Under the pieces are notes generated by a model that worked only from the letters and a program-made list of their open reading frames with translations, was not told the DNA's origin and did not search any database. DNA of 13,326 bases, taken from the NCBI GenBank assembly GCA_020346205.1, contig CP070776.1, positions 957,944-971,269 on the forward strand, given 5' to 3'. Position numbers and translations under genes: made by a program. This stretch comes from Deltaproteobacteria bacterium (GTDB lineage: Bacteria > Desulfobacterota > Desulfobulbia > Desulfobulbales > BM004). Each line of letters begins with the position of its first letter. Positions within the stretch are counted from its first letter, which is position 1. This document shows positions 8,119 through 13,326 of this stretch, piece by piece.

Positions 8119-8250
8119 TTTAGCGATCAGCATTCAGCTATCAGCTTTCAGTAAATAACTTTTCTGCAAACTAATAACTGCAAACTTTTTATGTTTAACC
8201 TTCAGCCTTCAGCCTAAAATCCTCAATAAACACATCTTAGCCAATAGCCT
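8119..8250. repeat. Degenerate 7-bp-period repeat region upstream of the DHH-CBS-nucleotidyltransferase gene
   Basis: Several 7-base-period runs occupy this gap. Run one is TTTAGCG, ATCAGCA, TTCAGCT, ATCAGCT, TTCAGTA (8119-8153). Run two is CTGCAAA, CTAATAA, CTGCAAA, CTTTTTA (8164-8191). Run three is CCTTCAG, CCTTCAG, CCTAAAA, TCCTCAA (8199-8226) and is in the same phase as run two. Run four is TTAGCCA, ATAGCCT (8237-8250). On the minus strand the recurring word is GCTGAA/GCTGAT. The array lies in what would be the 5' leader of the downstream minus-strand gene. No gene or RNA is recognisable in 8114-8295 otherwise. Confidence 0.65.
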
Positions 8251-8294
8251 TTCACTTGCCAACAGGCAAATTAAGTAACAGAAGTTCCGGAACA

Positions 8295-8319
8295 TTCATC
8301 CCCGGGGATGAAATTTTTT
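8295..8319 (+). terminator. Intrinsic-terminator-like hairpin on the plus strand
   Basis: A perfect 18-base palindrome, TTCATCCCCGGGGATGAA (8295-8312), can fold with a 7-base stem and CCGG loop. It is followed on the plus strand by A and six T (8314-8319), the layout of a rho-independent terminator. On the minus strand the T-run precedes the hairpin as A's, so it is not a terminator for xerD. The palindrome covers the xerD stop codon. A second palindrome, GTTCCGGAAC, is adjacent (8284-8293). No plus-strand gene precedes it, so the transcript it would end is unknown; it might limit antisense transcription into xerD. Confidence 0.5.
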
Positions 8320-9279
8320 ATGTATGCTTTTTAGACGGCTGCTTTCAATATGTGTATATAACTGGGTTGTTGATATGTCGGAATGTCCCAGCATGAGCTG
8401 CACCGAACGCAGGTCAGCACCGTTTTCCAGGAGATGGGTTGCAAAGGAATGCCTGAGCACATGCGGGCTTATCTCCTTTTTTATACCTGCCAGCAGGGCA
8501 ATATCCTTGAGTATCTGCCAGTAGCGGTTTCTTGTCATAGCCCTACCCTGCATAGTGACGAAAAGTGACGGACTGGTTTTGCCGTACAGCAGTTGGGGCC
8601 TGATATGATCCAGGTATTCCTCAAGCAGGACCCTGGCCTGTTCGCCGATGGGGACAAGCCTTTCCTTGTTCCCTTTACCAAGAACCCGCAGATTGCCGCT
8701 GTGACGATTAAAACTTATTAGCGGCAGCTTAACCAGTTCAGAAACCCTGAGCCCTGTAGCGTAAAGCAGATGAAGCATCACATGATTTCTGGCAGCAAGG
8801 GGTTCCCCCCTGTCCAGTTTTTCTGAAACAACAAGAAGAGCATTGACTTCACTGATGCTCAGGGCTTTTGGCAGAACCCTGCCTAACTTTGGATGTTCAA
8901 CCATGGAGGTTGGGTCAGAGTCGATAAGGTTTTCAGCCAGCAGGAAACGAAAAAATCCTCTCAAGGTGGAAATCCTCCTGGAAATGGAGCGGGATGAAAG
9001 GCGTTTTTTTCTGCACCAGGAGATATAATCCCTGATTATAGCCCTATCTATGAGCTTCAGTTCTTCAATGGCTTGTTCCTGAAGAAAATCAGCAAATGTA
9101 CTTAGGTCGTAACGGTAGGACTTGTTATATGTGTTGGGTGCCAGACGGCGGACAGCAGATAAATATTTTAGGAAAAGATCCTGGTGGGAATACAGTGAAC
9201 TCTGTTTTGAGGAAGATTTATCTGCGCCCCCTCTTGCAAGAGAGCGCTTCTTAGATTTTTTTCTTGCCCTGTCAGCCAT
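8296..9279 (-). CDS. xerD: Tyrosine recombinase XerD
   Basis: XerD acts with XerC (or alone in single-Xer species) at the chromosomal dif site to resolve chromosome dimers, activated by FtsK (family knowledge). The 327-residue protein has the N-terminal core-binding SAM-like domain (about 30-125) and the catalytic domain with the complete set of active-site residues: R178 (ATGLRVSEL), K202 (GKGNKERLVP), H273 and R276 (SPHVLRHSFATHLL), H299 (LGHSDISTTQ) and nucleophile Y308. The ending KKFHPRG and the SPHVLRHSFATHLLENGADL stretch are closer to XerD than XerC. A basic, low-complexity N-terminal extension of about 28 residues is unusual for the family (typically about 300 residues). The ATG at 9279 lacks a clear Shine-Dalgarno sequence. 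It follows rpsU by 53 bases on the same strand and could share its promoter. No phage or integron genes are nearby, which supports a housekeeping role. Confidence 0.92.
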   Translation of the reverse strand: MADRARKKSKKRSLARGGADKSSSKQSSLYSHQDLFLKYLSAVRRLAPNTYNKSYRYDLSTFADFLQEQAIEELKLIDRAIIRDYISWCRKKRLSSRSISRRISTLRGFFRFLLAENLIDSDPTSMVEHPKLGRVLPKALSISEVNALLVVSEKLDRGEPLAARNHVMLHLLYATGLRVSELVKLPLISFNRHSGNLRVLGKGNKERLVPIGEQARVLLEEYLDHIRPQLLYGKTSPSLFVTMQGRAMTRNRYWQILKDIALLAGIKKEISPHVLRHSFATHLLENGADLRSVQLMLGHSDISTTQLYTHIESSRLKSIHKKFHPRG

Positions 9280-9332
9280 TGACCATATTTTTCATAAGCA
9301 ATGGAAGCGGGCTTAATTCTGAAGAATATAAT

Positions 9333-9521
9333 CTATGCCTTACGATGCCTGAACTTGCGCAATTTACGCTTTGCTTCAGCCTGCTTCCGACGCTTTTTCT
9401 CACTCGGCTTCTCGTAATACTCACGGCGTTTCAATTCACGCTTAATACCATCCATCTGCAGTTTCTTCTTCAGCTGCCGAATGGCATACTCAATGTCACC
9501 TCTAACTTCAACTTCTATCAT
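9333..9521 (-). CDS. rpsU: 30S ribosomal protein S21 (bS21)
   Basis: bS21 is a small, very basic protein of the 30S subunit, located near the anti-Shine-Dalgarno region of 16S rRNA and needed for initiation (family knowledge). The 62-residue product matches the family end to end: MIEVEVRGD at the start, the helix IEYAIRQLKKKLQ, then REYYEKPSEKKRRKQAEAKR and a Lys/Arg-rich tail. The ATG is preceded by GGAG (9530-9527) with five bases between. A near-consensus promoter lies about 95 bases upstream on the minus strand. xerD follows 53 bases downstream with no terminator visible between. The usual neighbours in some bacteria (dnaG, rpoD, GatB/YqeY) are not here. Confidence 0.95.
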   Translation of the reverse strand: MIEVEVRGDIEYAIRQLKKKLQMDGIKRELKRREYYEKPSEKKRRKQAEAKRKLRKFRHRKA

Positions 9522-9616
9522 TTTATCTCCAAGTTCTTTGAATAAACGGTTAGTAACAATTTAAAATAACAAAATAACCTTGAAATTTCAATACATTTCC
9601 AAAACGAAAGTCGGAG

Positions 9617-9645
9617 ATATTAAAGGCAAAAGCAATTTCTGTCAA
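9617..9645 (-). promoter_or_regulatory. Near-consensus sigma-70 promoter of rpsU
   Basis: Read on the minus strand, a perfect TTGACA (9645-9640) is followed after exactly 17 bases by TAATAT (9622-9617), one base from the consensus TATAAT by composition and five of six by position at best. Transcription would begin near 9610, giving a leader of about 90 bases before the rpsU ATG at 9521. The -35 box contains the TGA stop codon of the upstream FAD-oxidase gene (9644-9642), so the two elements are physically overlapped. Confidence 0.7.
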
Positions 9646-11039
9646 TGGCTTTTTACTGTAAATATCTTTCCTGGATTTAAAACATTGTTGGGGTCAAACA
9701 TGCTTTTAATGCTCTGCATGAGTTCCAGGGATGGTTCATCCAGTTCCAAGGACAGGTAAGGCGCCTTGGTGATACCGATACCGTGTTCCCCTGAAAGCGT
9801 TCCAGATAGAGTCATTACGTGTTCAAACAGTCTTCTTTTTGCAGTTTGTCCCTTTTGGTTTTCTTCAGGATTATCCTTGTCCAACATAATGTTTACATGG
9901 ATATTACCATCACCGGCATGTCCGAATGTAAGGATAACAATGTCCAACTCCCGGGACAGCTTTTCGGCAAAATCAACAAGTTGCGGAATCTTTGTTTTCG
10001 GCACCACAACATCTTCTGATATCTTGTGGGGCCGCAATTTGAAAGTCGCGGGGGAAATGGAGCGCCTGGCTTTCCATATATCCTCAACTTCTTCTGCATT
10101 TTGTGCCTGCCGAACTTCAAGAATACCAGGGTATGTTTTCCGGTCTGCCAGCAAACTCAAGAGTTTATTCCCCTGTTCCTCTGTTGATTTTTTATCACCA
10201 TCCACCTCGATTAAAAGCAAAGCTTTTGTTCTTTGCGGAAGTTCAAGGGGGAGAAATTCATTGACCACATGCAGAGCGGTTTGGTCCATATATTCCAGGG
10301 TATTGGGCAGAATACCGCTTTTAAGTATCTCTGATACAAGCTCAGTTGCCTGCTGGAGGCTGTCGGTCAATACCAGGTACGTCTCCTTATGGGTTGGCAA
10401 GGCAAGCAGCCTGAGAATGATCTTGGTTATAATGCCCAGTGTCCCTTCTGAACCGATAAACAGACGGGTAAGGTCATAGCCCACAACTCCTTTAGCAGTT
10501 CTTACCCCGGTATGCATTAGGCGGCCGTCAGGCAAAACCACCTCAAGGCCAAGCACATAATCCCTGGTTACCCCGTATTTTACAGCACTAGGGCCTCCGG
10601 AACACTCTGCTACATTGCCGCCCATGGTGCAAAAATCACGGCTTGCAGGATCAGGTGGATAAAAAAGCCCTTCTTTTTTAACAGCAGTTTGGAACTGTCC
10701 GGTTATAACACCCGGTTCAACGGTTGCCACCTGGTTCTCTGCATCTATTTCAAAAATTTTGTTCAGGCGGCTCATGACAAGTACCAATCCACCCTCAATT
10801 GGCAGGGATCCTCCTGTCATGCCGGTACCGGCTCCGCGGGGAATTACCGGGAAAAGCTCCTGGTTTGCAAGTTTCATGATAGAAGAGATCTCAGCAGCAG
10901 AACCCGGAAATGCCACGGCGGATGGCAAATACTCCATACCAGTGCCGTCATAGGAATAACACATAAGGTCTTCCCTGGCAGTGGTGAAGTGTTTCTCGCC
11001 GACAATAGCCTGCAATTTTTTTATAGTATTTTTATCCAT
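9642..11039 (-). CDS. FAD-linked oxidase, GlcD / D-lactate dehydrogenase type
   Basis: Oxidises a D-2-hydroxyacid such as glycolate or D-lactate using FAD, passing electrons to a membrane or partner protein (family knowledge). The 465-residue protein has the PCMH/VAO FAD-binding domain at about 37-215: PRGAGTGMTGGSLP (67-80), VEPGVITG, YPPDPASRDFCTMGGNVAECSGGP (127-150, pyrophosphate loop), GYDLTRLFIGSEGTLGI. The C-terminal FAD-oxidase domain carries FGHAGDGNIHVN (372-383) and SGEHGIG (416-422), with the metal-binding His residues, and the protein ends DPNNVLNPGKIF. The frame is open to 11132, but the upstream part lacks family similarity and overlaps the ddl promoter region. ATGs at 11045 and 11039 are the likely starts, neither with a ribosome binding site; 11039 (MDKNTIKK) is chosen. 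No Fe-S GlcF-like partner is adjacent, so glycolate versus D-lactate cannot be decided. It is divergent from ddl. Confidence 0.9.
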   Translation of the reverse strand: MDKNTIKKLQAIVGEKHFTTAREDLMCYSYDGTGMEYLPSAVAFPGSAAEISSIMKLANQELFPVIPRGAGTGMTGGSLPIEGGLVLVMSRLNKIFEIDAENQVATVEPGVITGQFQTAVKKEGLFYPPDPASRDFCTMGGNVAECSGGPSAVKYGVTRDYVLGLEVVLPDGRLMHTGVRTAKGVVGYDLTRLFIGSEGTLGIITKIILRLLALPTHKETYLVLTDSLQQATELVSEILKSGILPNTLEYMDQTALHVVNEFLPLELPQRTKALLLIEVDGDKKSTEEQGNKLLSLLADRKTYPGILEVRQAQNAEEVEDIWKARRSISPATFKLRPHKISEDVVVPKTKIPQLVDFAEKLSRELDIVILTFGHAGDGNIHVNIMLDKDNPEENQKGQTAKRRLFEHVMTLSGTLSGEHGIGITKAPYLSLELDEPSLELMQSIKSMFDPNNVLNPGKIFTVKSH

Positions 11040-11073
11040 ATACATCAGTGTTATGAAAAAATATGGTTCAAAT

Positions 11074-11101
11074 GTCAACGGCCAATTGTCAATTGAAAAG
11101 T
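11074..11101. repeat. Short 7-bp-period repeat in the oxidase/ddl divergent region
   Basis: GTCAACG, GCCAATT, GTCAATT, GAAAAGT run head to tail with a 7-base period. This is the shortest and most degenerate of the three heptad regions and on its own would be weak; it is listed because the period matches those at 2417-2485 and 8119-8250. Its last units overlap the proposed -35 box of ddl. Confidence 0.4.
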
Positions 11102-11121
11102 ATGGTCGAAGCAAGTATTCT
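11093..11121 (+). promoter_or_regulatory. Candidate sigma-70 promoter for ddl
   Basis: TTGAAA (11093-11098) and TATTCT (11116-11121) are 17 bases apart, pointing towards ddl, which would give a leader of about 29 bases. The -35 is a five-of-six match, the -10 four of six. Confidence 0.4.
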
Positions 11122-11156
11122 TTATATACCAACCATTAATTCAACAGGTGTTAATT

Positions 11157-12083
11157 ATGAAAAAATTACGACTTGCCTTACTGGCCGGGGGAAAATCAGG
11201 CGAAAGAGAGGTTTCTCTTACAGGAGCGGAAGAAGTTGCCAAAGCCCTGGACCCAAAAAAATATGAGATAACACGCTACGACCCTGCAACAGATCTTGCG
11301 AAACTGGCAACTGAAGCTGACAATTTTGATGCTGCTTTCATACTGTTGCATGGGCCCTTTGGCGAGGATGGTACCGTCCAGGGTTTTCTCGACCTTCTCG
11401 ATATTCCTTACCAGGGTTCAGGGGTGTTGGGCAGCGCCATTGCCATGGACAAGAACCTGGCCAAGATCCTCTACCGCAATGCAGGTTTGAAAGTTCCTAA
11501 ATGGTATATGGCAGCAAAAGAAGATATCGAAAACCCGAGTAAAATCCTGGGAGAACTGGGACTGCCCCTTGTCATCAAACCGGCTAGCCAGGGATCAAGT
11601 CTTGGCATGACCATTGCCCGTTCAGAAGATGATATTGCAGACGGCCTGGAAAAGGCATTTGCCATTGATCAACAGGTAATGGCCGAAGAATTTATTGCTG
11701 GACGGGAAATAACAGGTGGAGTTATTGGTAATAACGAATTGAGCGCTCTGCCCCTGGTTGAGATTATCCCGGGAGAAGAATACGAATTCTTTGATTACGA
11801 GGCCAAGTACAAGCCCGGTGCCTCAAAAGAGATCTGCCCCGCAGTGCTGGAGGAGGCAATTACCACCAGAGCCCAGAATTATGCCCTCACCGCACACCGA
11901 GCCCTACTGTTAAGAGGCTATAGCAGAACAGATATGATTGTCAGCGGTGATGACATTTATGTGCTTGAAACAAATACCATTCCAGGCATGACACCGACAA
12001 GCCTTCTGCCCCAGGGCGCCGCTGCTGCCGGACTTGATTTTTCAGCACTCCTTGACAGGCTGATTGAACTGGCCATGGAATAG
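11157..12083 (+). CDS. ddl: D-alanine--D-alanine ligase
   Basis: Joins two D-alanines with ATP to make the dipeptide added to UDP-MurNAc-tripeptide in peptidoglycan synthesis. The 308-residue ATP-grasp protein shows LLAGGKSGEREVS (8-20), LHGPFGEDGTVQG (64-76), GSAIAMDKN (92-100), the ATP lid region VIKPASQGSSLGM (139-151), EEFIAGREIT (177-186), FFDYEAKY (211-218) and the Mg/phosphate loop ETNTIPGMTPTSLLPQ (271-286). The Tyr in the EAKY stretch, whose replacement by Phe goes with D-lactate-using ligases, is retained, so normal D-Ala-D-Ala activity is expected. A GTG at 11148 is in frame, but AGG at 11146-11148 serves the ATP-start at 11157 better. The gene lies outside any mur/fts cluster, next to an unrelated oxidase and a diguanylate cyclase. 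No terminator is seen in the 121 bases after it. Confidence 0.95.
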   Translation: MKKLRLALLAGGKSGEREVSLTGAEEVAKALDPKKYEITRYDPATDLAKLATEADNFDAAFILLHGPFGEDGTVQGFLDLLDIPYQGSGVLGSAIAMDKNLAKILYRNAGLKVPKWYMAAKEDIENPSKILGELGLPLVIKPASQGSSLGMTIARSEDDIADGLEKAFAIDQQVMAEEFIAGREITGGVIGNNELSALPLVEIIPGEEYEFFDYEAKYKPGASKEICPAVLEEAITTRAQNYALTAHRALLLRGYSRTDMIVSGDDIYVLETNTIPGMTPTSLLPQGAAAAGLDFSALLDRLIELAME

Positions 12084-12204
12084 AGAACTGCTGTAAAAAC
12101 ATATAACTTGCTGCAAAATATATACTTTTTTGGTAACAATCTTATTCGACCAAGGTTAAAAATACTGTTCCGGGTTGTTCTAATTTTTCTGAATAGGTAC
12201 TTGT

Positions 12205-13326
<1,122 letters not shown>

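Noticed and set aside
8256..8269. Hairpin TTGCC-AACA-GGCAA downstream of xerD
   Set aside because: Stem of only five bases with no T-run after it on either strand, so not called as a terminator.
8296..9279. XerD as a sign of an integrated phage or integron
   Set aside because: Its motifs fit the chromosomal XerD type, it is beside rpsU, and no att-like repeats, cargo genes or phage genes are nearby.
9264..9545. Plus-strand open frame of 93 codons over rpsU
   Set aside because: Antisense shadow of rpsU and the xerD start, rich in hydrophobic codons only because it mirrors Lys/Arg-rich coding sequence.
11040..11132. Longer start of the FAD oxidase at 11132
   Set aside because: The added residues lack family similarity and would cover the ddl promoter region and the heptad repeat; family proteins start near MDKNTIKK.

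Overview
The window reads as ordinary chromosomal DNA of a Gram-negative bacterium, most likely a Desulfobacterota (former Deltaproteobacteria) relative. This is inferred from the very long DHH-CBS-nucleotidyltransferase fusion typical of A-adding tRNA enzymes, together with HflK/HflC, an S21 ribosomal protein and a GlcD-type D-2-hydroxyacid dehydrogenase. No marker settles the genus. There is no phage, transposon, CRISPR array or tRNA. The genes are mostly housekeeping, and the least explained material is in the intergenic DNA and in one Cys-rich hypothetical protein.

Layout. Positions 2-130 hold the 3' end of an unidentified gene. hflK and hflC (333-2416, +) form an operon for the membrane SPFH complex that partners the FtsH protease. 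Converging on it is a minus-strand pair: thiE (thiamine phosphate synthase) followed by a small protein with a dense Cys/His cluster (2489-3883). gltA (citrate synthase, 4083-5429, +) is read away from thiE across a leader with a promoter-like site and a hairpin. Next come three minus-strand genes transcribed in the order rpsU (9521-9333), xerD (9279-8296) and the 881-residue DHH-CBS-tRNA nucleotidyltransferase (8113-5468). Upstream of rpsU is a FAD-linked oxidase (11039-9642, -), whose stop codon lies inside the strong rpsU promoter. It is divergent from ddl (D-Ala-D-Ala ligase, 11157-12083, +). A PAS-GGDEF diguanylate cyclase follows (12205-13149, +). The window ends in the C-terminus of serS (-), whose stop codon overlaps that of the cyclase gene.

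How it works together. The genes cover membrane protein quality control, thiamine synthesis, TCA-cycle entry, tRNA 3'-end maturation and charging, translation (S21), chromosome dimer resolution, 2-hydroxyacid oxidation, peptidoglycan precursor synthesis and c-di-GMP signalling. No single multi-gene novel system is evident. The most unusual structure is a set of degenerate 7-bp-period repeats in three separate intergenic regions. Each uses different heptamer words, and one array runs up to the start codon of the 881-residue protein. Also notable are a plus-strand intrinsic-terminator-like hairpin where no plus-strand gene is seen, and the uncharacterised Cys-cluster protein beside thiE.
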